In this document: piece by piece, positions 40,406-50,965 of the stretch
Numbering within the stretch: the stretch's first letter is position 1
How the letters are laid out: every line of letters begins with the position of its first letter
DNA from: an uncultured Oxalobacteraceae bacterium
GTDB taxonomy: Bacteria; Pseudomonadota; Gammaproteobacteria; Burkholderiales; Burkholderiaceae_D
NCBI GenBank assembly: GCA_903862415.1
Contig: CAIOYD010000010.1
Location: forward strand, 37,209 to 101,208
Length of the DNA stretch: 64,000 nt
Direction: 5' to 3'
Notes under the pieces: generated by a model
Told to the model about the DNA's origin: nothing
Database searches by the model: none
Seen by the model: the letters and a program-made list of their open reading frames with translations, nothing else
Position numbers and translations under genes: made by a program

Positions 40406-41683
40406 CTAAGCGGCCGCCACCGGACGGAAGAAATAAGCCGCACGTTTTCCCGGCGATAAAAACTCTACAATCTCCGGCGCCAGTTGGTGCGGGTTAAGCG
40501 TTTTCGTCACCGTCACCGAACTATCCTGCTCAAGATCGATCAGTATCGCTTCATTTTTCGGTGTCGCCGGATCGTACACCAGCACGGTTGGCTTTAATGG
40601 CCGTTTGGGATTGACTGCAATCACCATACCGATGATGCCGTTCGAGAGCAGCACTATCGTCCCAGGTGGATATACACCCAGAGAATGCACCAGCGCAGTG
40701 AGCGCCTTGCCATCAAACTTGCTGCGCTGCTGGGCATAAATCAGTGACAGGGCTTCATGCGGGGTATGGGCGCCCACCCCATTGAGCGGATTACAGATTT
40801 CATCAAACGCATCCGCTACAGCGACGACACTGGCCAGTGGCGAAATCTGATTGCCAGATAATTTGGCCGGATAACCAGAACCATCGCTGCGTTCATGATG
40901 CTGCCAGACGACCAGCATGGCTTCGTAAGGCAACTCCAGGCGTTGGCAGATATCAATTCCGTTTTTGCAGTGCTGATGCATGATGATCGCTTCAGCCGCT
41001 GTCAGCGGTTCAACTTTTTCCTTGATGCGGCGTGGAATATCGGTACAGCCGACATCATGGAACACAGCACCCAGACCAATGAGCTTGATTTCTTCGGCAA
41101 AAAATCCCATTTCCTTAGCCAGAATCATCGATAGAATCGCCACATTCAGTGCGTGGGTATAGGCATCACTGCCATTTTTACTGTCGATCATCAGATGTAT
41201 GGCAATCTCGGCTTCCATCATGGCAGAATCGGCGATATCGCCCACCATCTTGCCTGCCTGCTCAGATACTCCGGCAGGGTCAGCAAACATGTTTTGCCAC
41301 ATCAGCTTCAAGGCCCGTAAGGCCATGGCAAACTCGCGCTCACAAGCAAGAATTTTTTCTCCCTGCAACGCCATGCGATCCATCATCTGCAACTTGGCAT
41401 CATTGACTGGCGGACCATCAGTAGCAACGGTAGCGTTAATTTCCAGCGGGGCAGGTGTTGCAAGTGTCACTTCCTCTATGGGGGTGCAATCGCTTTTGTT
41501 TGGGGTATAGCGAATACGCTGCAGACCCAATCCCTGAATTGTGGCAATTTGATCTACTTTTTCGATTTTGAAACTGGAAAACGAAAATGGATGTTTGGTC
41601 CAGTTAAGGTCGAGATGGACATAAATTCCAACCCGCAGCTGATCCGGCTTGATGTAAGCGTCGCGAATTGAGTTGTTTTGCAA
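40406..41683 (-). CDS. HD-GYP domain cyclic-di-GMP phosphodiesterase-like protein with N-terminal DUF3391-like region
   Basis: GAVFHDVGCTDIPRRI, HHERSDGSGYP. Confidence 0.93.
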   Translation of the reverse strand: MQNNSIRDAYIKPDQLRVGIYVHLDLNWTKHPFSFSSFKIEKVDQIATIQGLGLQRIRYTPNKSDCTPIEEVTLATPAPLEINATVATDGPPVNDAKLQMMDRMALQGEKILACEREFAMALRALKLMWQNMFADPAGVSEQAGKMVGDIADSAMMEAEIAIHLMIDSKNGSDAYTHALNVAILSMILAKEMGFFAEEIKLIGLGAVFHDVGCTDIPRRIKEKVEPLTAAEAIIMHQHCKNGIDICQRLELPYEAMLVVWQHHERSDGSGYPAKLSGNQISPLASVVAVADAFDEICNPLNGVGAHTPHEALSLIYAQQRSKFDGKALTALVHSLGVYPPGTIVLLSNGIIGMVIAVNPKRPLKPTVLVYDPATPKNEAILIDLEQDSSVTVTKTLNPHQLAPEIVEFLSPGKRAAYFFRPVAAA

Positions 41684-41994
41684 TTGATCCCCCGTATTCA
41701 GTTATTGGTATCCAGCAGGCTGCACCCGCCAGACACATCCCCTGTCTACCATCGTAGTGCACGTTTGCTGTTTTCAACAGGCAAACACGGCGATTCATAG
41801 CAAAAAAGTCATCCACCTTGAGGGCGACTTTGCTTCCGTTCTCTACATCATGGTTTATTTACGGCAGATTTCTATACCCTAAATAGGGCATTTTGCTGCA
41901 AACAGTAAAAAAAACAGGATGACACCAACCAAACCGTCGAATTCAGCCAACATCACCCTGCAAATCCTTCACAACAAATACATTAAAAGATTAA

Positions 41995-42420
41995 CTAATA
42001 GCTATAAACAATCTTCACACTGCTATCCACCGCCGATTTTTCTATATACCCGATCGCATTCGGGTTTTTGGCTAAAAAATCTTTCACTTCTTTCGACGAC
42101 GCCATTTCTTTTAATGGCTTACCTTTACCGGTAAACACCATTTTGGACCAATAAGCGTGCAATTGCGTGGGCGTTTTTCCCAGTACCTTGGCATCAAACT
42201 CGGTACGCTGCGGTGAGCTTTCTGTCAGATCTATGGCCGTCGCTGGCGACCCACCAGGGAAAAATTCAGACTGTCCCATAAAGAGCTGAGAAACCTCATC
42301 AGAGGACATTTTCGTCACCGGATTTTTTACATTCACCACCACCACCATGGAATCCTCAGCCCAACTCGCCGTTGCAAACAACTGGGTTGAGAGCATCATC
42401 GCCAAAATCATTTTTTTCAT
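41995..42420 (-). CDS. Short PstS-like phosphate ABC transporter substrate-binding-type periplasmic protein
   Basis: Signal peptide; VFTGKGKPLKEMASSKEVKDFLAKNPNAIGYIEKSAV pattern; 141 aa. Confidence 0.8.
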   Translation of the reverse strand: MKKMILAMMLSTQLFATASWAEDSMVVVVNVKNPVTKMSSDEVSQLFMGQSEFFPGGSPATAIDLTESSPQRTEFDAKVLGKTPTQLHAYWSKMVFTGKGKPLKEMASSKEVKDFLAKNPNAIGYIEKSAVDSSVKIVYSY

Positions 42421-42486
42421 TTTTAAACTCCGTCGTTATTTTGATAACTATTTAAGTGCGCATATCCGTTTGCAAAAGTATCACTT

Positions 42487-43728
42487 TTAAAAAACGACGT
42501 CATAGCTGGCACGTAAAATTTTGGCATTTCCGGAAAAGAACGAACCATTGGATAAATCCTGAAATTTATCATATTGAATTTTGAAATCGCTTTTTGTATT
42601 AATGTCATAACGTAAGGTCACACCCCACCCACCGTTAGGAAAATCAATTTGTGGAAAGGCACTGGCGGACTGATAAGTATAATGATCAACAAACTTGGCA
42701 TAATTAACCAGCGGAGTCCAGGCACCATAACGCATCCCTACCCCAACCGAATACGACGGGCTTTTTTCTGTGTATCCATACAAATAATTATTGCGGGTAA
42801 ACTGACCGGCTTCGGATACCACAAACCAATCCTCAAAATCCAGATTGGCGGCTAAACCGACGATAGTAATGCGTTGTGTGGCCAGATTGTCACCGGCATA
42901 ATTTGACCAGGTTGACAGTGTCGTCATGTAATTCGTGTGGATGGTCCAGAAGTCATGCGACATTTCCGCGGCGACTCCGATAATATCCTTCCAGTGGGCA
43001 TTGCCATGCTGTGGGGGATAAGTAATAAACGAAACCTCACCGGCATTTTTAACCCGTTCATCACCGGCATACACTTCGGCATTGGTACTCACACCACCAA
43101 AGACACCTTTGTAATGCAGACTGGCGCCATTATAGTTAGTGACTTCCCAGCCATACACTTCAGCCGGAGTGGAAATCCACGGATACGACACCCCGATATC
43201 CTGAAATTCAGAATAGTAATACAGCGGCAGCCGTTCACGACCGACATGCAAATCCCAGTGGCCATCGATTTTATAATCCATGAACGCATACTGAAATTCC
43301 GGCTTCGGTCCGGTGGCATGGGAAGCCACCTGAACGGTAAACGAAATCGCCTTGTTTAAGGTGTAATCAAGCTGAATGCCGGCATGAGATTCCGGTTCAA
43401 ACGACGCGGTTTTCCGGTACACACCCCCGTTAGCCCAATCGGCAATATAGCAGGGGCAGGGATAATTATCCGGCCCCAGCGTGCCCTCATAAGAGCCGCC
43501 CATGACACGACCACCAATGACAGACAGAAAGCCCTGAATTTTGTAACTGGATTCATTCTCGTCAGACCAGGCAGAACTGGAAACAAACCCCAGCATTAAT
43601 AAGATAAGCAAATATAGCGAACCGGAAAAACCAGTCCGTGTTTGATCAAAAAAAGTGCGCATAGTAGTCTCGCTTATAAACAATGTATGGGAGGATGCCC
43701 GGTAACAAATACAGCTTAGCTTTTTCAT
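42487..43728 (-). CDS. Outer membrane porin-like beta-barrel protein
   Basis: Secreted, alternating beta pattern, ends ILRASYDVVF; DVHVGRERLPLYYYSEFQDIGVSYPW-like segment. Confidence 0.75.
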   Translation of the reverse strand: MKKLSCICYRASSHTLFISETTMRTFFDQTRTGFSGSLYLLILLMLGFVSSSAWSDENESSYKIQGFLSVIGGRVMGGSYEGTLGPDNYPCPCYIADWANGGVYRKTASFEPESHAGIQLDYTLNKAISFTVQVASHATGPKPEFQYAFMDYKIDGHWDLHVGRERLPLYYYSEFQDIGVSYPWISTPAEVYGWEVTNYNGASLHYKGVFGGVSTNAEVYAGDERVKNAGEVSFITYPPQHGNAHWKDIIGVAAEMSHDFWTIHTNYMTTLSTWSNYAGDNLATQRITIVGLAANLDFEDWFVVSEAGQFTRNNYLYGYTEKSPSYSVGVGMRYGAWTPLVNYAKFVDHYTYQSASAFPQIDFPNGGWGVTLRYDINTKSDFKIQYDKFQDLSNGSFFSGNAKILRASYDVVF

Positions 43729-43911
43729 TCAATACCATGGCAAATCATTGTTCAAATTTTTTTATACGGTTTTGTCCTACAAGATACTTTTTTTAGCAAA
43801 AGAAAAAGGGAATTATCGTTAGCCGATTATTTTTACCATCATTGCGACAGCTGGCCAGAAGCAGGAAAGATCGGATTCAGGCTGGGATGCCAGCCTGAAA
43901 TACCACAGTTG

Positions 43912-44286
43912 TTATTTTTTTGCCGCAGCCAGACGCTGGGCATCGATATCGGCCAGACATTCCAGACCTCGTGCGGTGATATGCAAACCATCTGTTTCCT
44001 GAGTCAGGTAGCTTTTTTTACTTAAAAAAGCCAGCACTTCACCAGTCAATGGCATCAAAGGCTGGTTCGATATGGCGCGCAAACCATCAATACATTGCTT
44101 GGAAAACAACGCTGCACGGCCTTCATCGGTTAATTCCAGCTGACCATCTTTGCGATAACTGGCTAATTTAATCCCGCACAGGCGTTTGGCATTGCGATTC
44201 ACACAGGCACTGGGCTTGACCATTTTGCTCAAACGGCTGATTTGTTCCAGCGCGTCAAATTCATCAATACTTAAATCTTTATTCAT
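43912..44286 (-). CDS. Hypothetical protein
   Basis: 124 aa ORF on the same strand as its neighbours; no family recognised. Confidence 0.6.
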   Translation of the reverse strand: MNKDLSIDEFDALEQISRLSKMVKPSACVNRNAKRLCGIKLASYRKDGQLELTDEGRAALFSKQCIDGLRAISNQPLMPLTGEVLAFLSKKSYLTQETDGLHITARGLECLADIDAQRLAAAKK

Positions 44287-44362
44287 TCACATTCCTCTGA
44301 AGGTACCAGACATTCCGTCCGGAAAACGGCAACCTGCCGCACTTAGGCAGCAGACCAGTTTA

Positions 44363-45697
44363 TTAATTGGTGGCGGTCAGCAGAGCTGCCGGAGCATACC
44401 CGACCTGCGTTACGACGGCAGGCATCACCAGCACTCCAGTGCCAGGGGTAATCAGGTACGCAGAAATACTGTTATCGGTTTTATTGGCCACCAACAGCAC
44501 CGTTCCGGAAGGATCAACGCTGACCGCCGCAGGTGCATTGCCTGTTGCCACGACACCAACACTGCTAAGCACAGCACCATTAACAGTAAATGCAGCCACC
44601 GTATTGCTGCCAGAATTGATCGCATAGATCAAATTACTTGCTGGGGAAATCGCCAGTGCAACCGGAGTAATTCCGGCAGTCGATATATCTGTTCCGCTAT
44701 GCGTTAGCGTTCCATTGGCCGGATTAACCGCATAAGCGGAAATTGTGGCAGTCGTGGTATTGAGCACATAAACAAACTGACCATTCGGTGCCGCCACCAT
44801 TGCCCCAGGTGTGCCTGGGGTGCTCGCCGGTGCGCCTGTGCTATTAAGCGCGCCGCTGCTGGCAATGACCGCATAAGAAGAAATCGTATTATCACCACCA
44901 TTGGCAACATACACGTATTCAACCCCGGAATTGGTGAGGGTTGCCATGGCCGCAGGACTATTGCCAGTCTGATAGCTGCCAACCGCGTTGAGGGAGCCCA
45001 ATACTCCGGAGGTATTAATAGAGTAAGCCGCCAGCGAATTATTACCTGCATTGACTACATACACATATTTACTCAAACCATCCACAACAACGGCGACAGG
45101 AGCATTAATATTCGTTGTCACCGCCGGACCGGCAACCGCCAGCAAACCGGTCGTGACGTTACCCAGATAGGCAGAAACACTGTTACTGCCCGCATTGATA
45201 GCATAGGCATAGCGACCCGTAGGTGCGAGCGCCAACGCCACTGGTGTACTGCCAGTGACAGTCAGACTGGCTTCATAGCTCAAGGCACCTGTGGCTTGAT
45301 TGATGGCCAGAGTGGAAATCGTATTCCCTCCCGAATTGGCCACATAGGCAAACTCTGGCGCAGCACAGACCAGAGTAATATTATTCACATTGGCACCTGC
45401 CACCAACCCGGTGCCGTTGCTCAGGGTACAATTTTGCACCGGCATGGATGGTGGAGTCAGTATTGTAACGGCATAACTGGCGTTATTTCCCAGCTGGGAA
45501 GTAAATGTGGCGACACCATTTTTACTCAGGCTCAAGCTGTCAATATTATTGTTTTGCAAAACCAGACCGCTGCCCACCATACCGCTCACCGTGACACTGA
45601 TGCTGTAATACGGTGTGGATTTACCTTTGCACCCGCTGATCAGCAGTACACCGCAGCATGCCACTAACACCAGAGCATTTTTCATACTTAAATTCAT
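44363..45697 (-). CDS. Lipoprotein with seven-repeat (YncE/lactonase-like) beta-propeller
   Basis: Lipobox-like LLISGCKG; seven repeats of the type YVxNxGxNTISAY. Confidence 0.85.
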   Translation of the reverse strand: MNLSMKNALVLVACCGVLLISGCKGKSTPYYSISVTVSGMVGSGLVLQNNNIDSLSLSKNGVATFTSQLGNNASYAVTILTPPSMPVQNCTLSNGTGLVAGANVNNITLVCAAPEFAYVANSGGNTISTLAINQATGALSYEASLTVTGSTPVALALAPTGRYAYAINAGSNSVSAYLGNVTTGLLAVAGPAVTTNINAPVAVVVDGLSKYVYVVNAGNNSLAAYSINTSGVLGSLNAVGSYQTGNSPAAMATLTNSGVEYVYVANGGDNTISSYAVIASSGALNSTGAPASTPGTPGAMVAAPNGQFVYVLNTTTATISAYAVNPANGTLTHSGTDISTAGITPVALAISPASNLIYAINSGSNTVAAFTVNGAVLSSVGVVATGNAPAAVSVDPSGTVLLVANKTDNSISAYLITPGTGVLVMPAVVTQVGYAPAALLTATN

Positions 45698-45973
45698 TGC
45701 CAACCTTTGTTTTGTGTGAGTTTCGTTCTGGACGAGGATTTTAGCTGATATTTGCCACTGGAAATACAAATGACCAGAGTTTTTGTCAACAAACCAACCT
45801 TAACGAGCAATAATAACGAATTAACTCCTTCAGAGCACCGCAAAACCCCAAAAACGACAATCTGAAACAAAATAACCCTGAAAAAGTTTTTTTATAAGCA
45901 ATATTCTTAAAATTTAGCCTTACACTACAGTTTTGGCCACCTTCTCCCGCACCTCTTTTTTACTGACGACACG

Positions 45974-47548
45974 ATGAGACATGAACTACGCATAGGCTTA
46001 CGCGGAAAAATTATTGGCTTGTTTTTTGTTTGCTTCAGTTTAATGACCATGATCGCGGTAACTCTGCTGCAAAGCAATTTGCATCAAAGCTTTAAAGCGA
46101 TCGAAAGCGAAGAAGCCTTAAAGCAAATCAATCAGGTGGCCAACAACTTCACCAATGAATTTGAACGTCTGAATCAAATCAACAGCGACTGGAGCAACTG
46201 GAATGACATGTACAATTTTGTACAGCATCCCACGAGCGCGTTTGCTCAATACCAGCTCAACGCACAGGCCATGCGTACCGTGGGCTTAAAATTCATTACC
46301 GTCGTCAACGCCCGCAATCAAACAATTTTTTTTGATGCCGCCAATTTAAACTCAGGCAAATCCGAGAATGCCCACGCCTTTGAACAAGTAATCGAGCATG
46401 TCAAACAGCGTATACTCCAGCCTATTGCCAATTCCAACACCAATTGCGGCCTCGACAATTCCGACGCCGGCGCGGTCATCGTCTGCTGGCAGGCGATTCA
46501 CAACACCGATCATTCCGGTGAATTTATTGGCACCCTGATTGTCGGTGAAATGCTCGAAGGTGCCGCACTGCAGCGCATTCATGCGCAAAGCAGCATCAAC
46601 TTTAATCTGCTGCCTGTCGGCCATATCAGTACCTACACGCCCAATATCGCCAACTCACCTCTCGACAGCAAAACCATCCAGTTTGAAAGCGAACAGAGCA
46701 ACATCCTCAACGCGCAACTTTCCAGCATAGCAGGACGTCCAATCTTTAATTTACAGGTACATTTTTCGCAAAGCGTCAGTCAGCGTGGCGAAGCCATTAC
46801 CTGGAAAGTCATCTGGGTATTGATGCTGGTAGCCGCACTGACCGGCATTACTCTGCTGATCAGTCTGCATTATCTGCTGATCCGACGGTTGCGCAAACTC
46901 GACATGGATTTAAACAATATCTGGCGCAATGGCCGCTGGGCAGAACGCTTACCCATCAGCCAAAAACGCGATGAACTGTATTATCTGGCCCGCACCATCA
47001 ACCGCATGTTAGCTCTGATCCGCAAACAAATCATCGTGCTGGAATCACTTGCCCATACCGATTCACTGACCAACATCGCTAACCGTCGCGCCTTTGACCA
47101 ACGTCTGGCGCTGGAAATTGCGCAGCACCAGCGCACCCAAAATCCGTTGGCATTAGTACTTATCGACGTGGATTATTTTAAACGCTACAACGATTATTAT
47201 GGCCATCCGGCCGGTGACAAGGTATTGATCGCGATTGCCCGACTACTCAGCGAAGTAGCCAGCCGCCCAACCGATCTGGCCGCCAGAATTGGTGGTGAAG
47301 AATTTGCCATTATCCTGCCCAACACCACGCTCGATGGCAGTCGACACGTGGCAGAAAATATCCGTCAAAAATTAGCTGCGCTCCATCTCGAGCATGCCGA
47401 TTCACCGTTGACCGAATTCATTACCTTAAGTATTGGCATCACCGAAGCCGTCAATACCGATGATCCTTCAGCACTGATACAGCGTGCCGACAAAGCCACC
47501 TATGAAGCCAAACAGGTCGGCAGAAATACCGTGTGCTCGCTGCCGTAA
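45974..47548 (+). CDS. Diguanylate cyclase with N-terminal CHASE4-like periplasmic sensor
   Basis: TM-flanked N-terminal domain with SDWSNWNDMYNFV; GGDEF motif as GGEEF (RIGGEEFAIILPNT); AHTDSLTNIANRRAFD. Confidence 0.93.
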   Translation: MRHELRIGLRGKIIGLFFVCFSLMTMIAVTLLQSNLHQSFKAIESEEALKQINQVANNFTNEFERLNQINSDWSNWNDMYNFVQHPTSAFAQYQLNAQAMRTVGLKFITVVNARNQTIFFDAANLNSGKSENAHAFEQVIEHVKQRILQPIANSNTNCGLDNSDAGAVIVCWQAIHNTDHSGEFIGTLIVGEMLEGAALQRIHAQSSINFNLLPVGHISTYTPNIANSPLDSKTIQFESEQSNILNAQLSSIAGRPIFNLQVHFSQSVSQRGEAITWKVIWVLMLVAALTGITLLISLHYLLIRRLRKLDMDLNNIWRNGRWAERLPISQKRDELYYLARTINRMLALIRKQIIVLESLAHTDSLTNIANRRAFDQRLALEIAQHQRTQNPLALVLIDVDYFKRYNDYYGHPAGDKVLIAIARLLSEVASRPTDLAARIGGEEFAIILPNTTLDGSRHVAENIRQKLAALHLEHADSPLTEFITLSIGITEAVNTDDPSALIQRADKATYEAKQVGRNTVCSLP

Positions 47549-48115
47549 TCAACTCGCATCCTGATCGGCCTGCCACCAGTTCCACAGCATCACAAAACAG
47601 ACCAGCATCAGCAGCCAGCACAACAGCGACAACAATGCTCCGATAGCATGATCGGCATTCAGGCTGTTCCAGCGGGTGAGGATTTCATTCCAGTCATGGA
47701 TACGGTCACCATTGCCAACCAGCGGCAATTCCTGTGCGCGGGCATCAGCCACATAGCGTCCCAGATTGTGTAACGAAGACGCTTCCCAGGCCAGTGCAAA
47801 ACAATAGCCCAGCGCCTGATCGTGACGGGCAAAATGCCAGACAAATACCGGAGGAAACAGGATCTGAAACAGACTGCCGCCATACACCATCATCTGCTCA
47901 CCCAGGAGCATACCGAAGATGGGATGACCGGCTTCATGGATAGTCAGCGTCGCCCAATCCAGCAACGGCACCCAACCATAACTGAGCATGCAATAACTCA
48001 TCCACAACAACAGCAAAGCCAGGGCAGCAATTTCCTGCCTGGCCGGCAGTTTTTCCCAGCAGGCACAGGTCAGGGTACTGCGTAGTGTCTGCCAACGGCC
48101 GCTATCGCTGTTCAT
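47549..48115 (-). CDS. Integral membrane protein with HEAGH motif (M50-like)
   Basis: DWATLTIHEAGHPIFGMLLGEQMMVYGGSLFQILFPPVFVWHF. Confidence 0.65.
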   Translation of the reverse strand: MNSDSGRWQTLRSTLTCACWEKLPARQEIAALALLLLWMSYCMLSYGWVPLLDWATLTIHEAGHPIFGMLLGEQMMVYGGSLFQILFPPVFVWHFARHDQALGYCFALAWEASSLHNLGRYVADARAQELPLVGNGDRIHDWNEILTRWNSLNADHAIGALLSLLCWLLMLVCFVMLWNWWQADQDAS

Positions 48116-48129
48116 CGTTGACCAAATGG

Positions 48130-49440
48130 TTAGCTTAACTGTTCCAGCCGTATTTTGGTGACCTGACCATAGACCGAACTGAGCTGTTCGATTTTTTCGA
48201 TCGCCGCCAGCACATTTTTTTCCTGTGTCTGATGGGTCAGCATAATAATGTCGGTTTTGGTTTCATCCTGCGCCGGTTCTTTTTGCAGCATTGCATCGAT
48301 CGAGATCGTAAAATCAGCCATGATGCGCGTGACATCGGCGAGCACGCCAGTCTGATCTGCCACACTCAGTCGCAAATAATAACTGGTGGTGATTTCCGCC
48401 ATCGGCAGCACCACTTCCTGGCGGATCGAATCTGGCTGGAATGCCATATGGGGCACCCGGTGTTCCGGATCAGCGGTCGCCAGGCGGGTAATGTCGACCA
48501 GATCGGCAATCACTGCTGAAGCTGTCGGTTCAGCACCTGCGCCGCGCCCGTAATACATTGAAGCACCAACCGCATCGCCCTGAACCAGCACCGCATTCAT
48601 CGCACCTTCAACATTGGCAATGAGGCGATTAGAAGGAATGAGCGTCGGATGCACGCGCAATTCAATCCCCTTGGTCGTACGTTTGGCAATGCCCAATAAT
48701 TTAATCCGGTAACCGAGTTGTTCAGCGTAGTTAATATCAATGGCCTGCAACGCGCTGATACCTTCCACATGGGCTTTGTCAAACTGCATCGGAATCCCAA
48801 ACGCAATCGCTGCCATGATGGTGGCCTTATGTGCCGCATCCACTCCTTCAATATCAAACGTCGGATCCGCTTCCGCATATCCCAGCTCCTGTGCCTGTTT
48901 GAGCACAGTGGCAAAATCCAGACCTTTATCGCGCATTTCCGATAAAATAAAATTCGTGGTGCCATTAATGATGCCAGCGACCCACTCAATCCTGTTCGCC
49001 GTCAAGCCTTCACGCAACGCTTTAATGATGGGAATACCACCGGCCACGGCGGCTTCAAACGCCACCATCACACCCTTGTCCTGAGCGGCCCGGAAAATTT
49101 CATTCCCGTGGATCGCCAGCAGCGCCTTGTTGGCCGTCACCACATGCTTGCCGTTGGCAATAGCTGTCAATACCAGCTCTTTGGTGAACTCGGTGCCGCC
49201 CATTAATTCGACCACAATATCGATATCGGGATGATTCACCACCTGCAGGCAATCGGTGACCACCTCGCAGGCACCTGCAACAATGGCCTGTGCCTTGGGC
49301 AGATCACGCACGGCAATCATACTTATTTCAATACCACGACCAGCGCGGCGAATAATTTCCTGCTGATTACGGCGCAATACACGAAAAGTTCCAGCACCCA
49401 CGGTGCCCAGTCCCAACAAGCCTATTTTGATCGGTTTCAT
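48130..49440 (-). CDS. hom: Homoserine dehydrogenase
   Basis: GLLGLGTVGAGTFRVL, ADPTFDIEGVDAAHK, C-terminal ACT domain. Confidence 0.96.
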   Translation of the reverse strand: MKPIKIGLLGLGTVGAGTFRVLRRNQQEIIRRAGRGIEISMIAVRDLPKAQAIVAGACEVVTDCLQVVNHPDIDIVVELMGGTEFTKELVLTAIANGKHVVTANKALLAIHGNEIFRAAQDKGVMVAFEAAVAGGIPIIKALREGLTANRIEWVAGIINGTTNFILSEMRDKGLDFATVLKQAQELGYAEADPTFDIEGVDAAHKATIMAAIAFGIPMQFDKAHVEGISALQAIDINYAEQLGYRIKLLGIAKRTTKGIELRVHPTLIPSNRLIANVEGAMNAVLVQGDAVGASMYYGRGAGAEPTASAVIADLVDITRLATADPEHRVPHMAFQPDSIRQEVVLPMAEITTSYYLRLSVADQTGVLADVTRIMADFTISIDAMLQKEPAQDETKTDIIMLTHQTQEKNVLAAIEKIEQLSSVYGQVTKIRLEQLS

Positions 49441-49544
49441 AATTTAATTAAATCTGTTTTTTTAAAATGGTCTGGCTTTATAACATGAGAAAGACATCCG
49501 CATCACCTGGTAGCGACGGAATGTTATGCACAATTCTTATTAGC

Positions 49545-50780
49545 TTATTCTTTACTGTGCTGCCGACGATAGCCGCTTAAAAAGCGTGCAATCCGGCCTA
49601 TAGCATCGGTCAGCTGATCGGAATTGGGTAAAAACACCAGACGGAAATGATCCGGTGCGACCCAGTTAAAACCGCTGCCCTGGACAATCAGCACTTTTTC
49701 CTGATCGAGTAAATCATAGGCAAAATTCTGATCGTTCGCAATCGGATACATCAACGGGTCGAGCTTGGGAAACATATATAACGCCGCTTTTGGCTTAACG
49801 CAACTCACACCCGGTATAGCGGTGAGCAGCTCATACGCCAGATCGCGCTGCTTCAAAAGCCGACCGCCCGGACCAACGAGCTCCTGTATGCTTTGATAGC
49901 CGCCGAGCGCAGTCTGAATGGCAAACTGACCCGGAGTATTGGCACACAGCCGCATCGAGGCCAGCATATTGAGCCCTTCAATATAATCACGGGCATGACG
50001 CTTTTCACCCGACACCACCATCCAACCGGCGCGATAGCCACAGGAACGGTAGTTTTTCGACAAGCCATTGAGCGTAATGAATAGCACATCATCGGCCAGC
50101 GAAGCAATCGAAGTGTGACTGGCTTCGTCGTACAACATCTTGTCATAAATTTCATCAGCAAAAATAATCAGCTGATGCACCCGTGCGAGCTCGACTATCT
50201 GTTGCAATAACTCGACAGGATAGAGCGTGCCGGTCGGATTATTTGGATTAATAATCACAATCGCGCGTGTGTGCGGATTGATTTTGCGTTTGATATCCTC
50301 GATATCAGGCATCCACTCGGCCGCTTCATCACACAGATAATGCACCGGCGTTCCACCCGACAGACTCACCGCCGCCGTCCAGAGCGGATAATCCGGTGCC
50401 GGCACAAGCACCTCATCGCCTTCATTAAGCAACGCACTCATGCTCATGACGATCAATTCAGAAGCACCGTTACCAATATAAATATCTTCAATGGTCACGC
50501 CACGTATCTGTTTGCTCTGGGTGTAATGCATGATCGCCTTGCGCGGCGCAAACATGCCTTTGGAATCGGTATACCCGGCGGCGTGTGGCATGTTCAAAAT
50601 CATGTCGCGCACAATTTCATCCGGCGGATCAAAATCAAAGGCCGCCAGATTACCGATATTCAGTTTGATGATTTTATGACCATCTTCTTCCAATTGACGG
50701 GCGCGTTCAGGCACAGGTCCACGAATTTCATAACAAATATTGTCTAATTTCTTCGATTTTTGTATCAAACGCACAGCCAT
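49545..50780 (-). CDS. Pyridoxal-phosphate aminotransferase (AlaA/AlaC alanine transaminase type)
   Basis: INPNNPTGTLY, FADEIYDKMLYD, FITLNGLSKNYRSCGYRAGWMV. Confidence 0.93.
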   Translation of the reverse strand: MAVRLIQKSKKLDNICYEIRGPVPERARQLEEDGHKIIKLNIGNLAAFDFDPPDEIVRDMILNMPHAAGYTDSKGMFAPRKAIMHYTQSKQIRGVTIEDIYIGNGASELIVMSMSALLNEGDEVLVPAPDYPLWTAAVSLSGGTPVHYLCDEAAEWMPDIEDIKRKINPHTRAIVIINPNNPTGTLYPVELLQQIVELARVHQLIIFADEIYDKMLYDEASHTSIASLADDVLFITLNGLSKNYRSCGYRAGWMVVSGEKRHARDYIEGLNMLASMRLCANTPGQFAIQTALGGYQSIQELVGPGGRLLKQRDLAYELLTAIPGVSCVKPKAALYMFPKLDPLMYPIANDQNFAYDLLDQEKVLIVQGSGFNWVAPDHFRLVFLPNSDQLTDAIGRIARFLSGYRRQHSKE

Positions 50781-50965
50781 TTCCTTTATTAATCAACATC
50801 AAACAGATCAGGACAGCAAATTGCTGCAATGCAAACGGGCTTTCAATTGTGAACGGGAGATGCCACTAAATCAAGTGATGAATGGAGCAAAACGCAATCT
50901 TTCATCAGAAAAACGCTACAATGCGCTTTTATTCGACCCGAACTGTCCGGTTGAATTGAAATTTC

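Noticed and set aside
44363-45697. Tandem DNA repeats suggesting a CRISPR or VNTR
   Set aside because: Repeats are protein-level propeller blades with divergent DNA and no constant spacer/repeat architecture.
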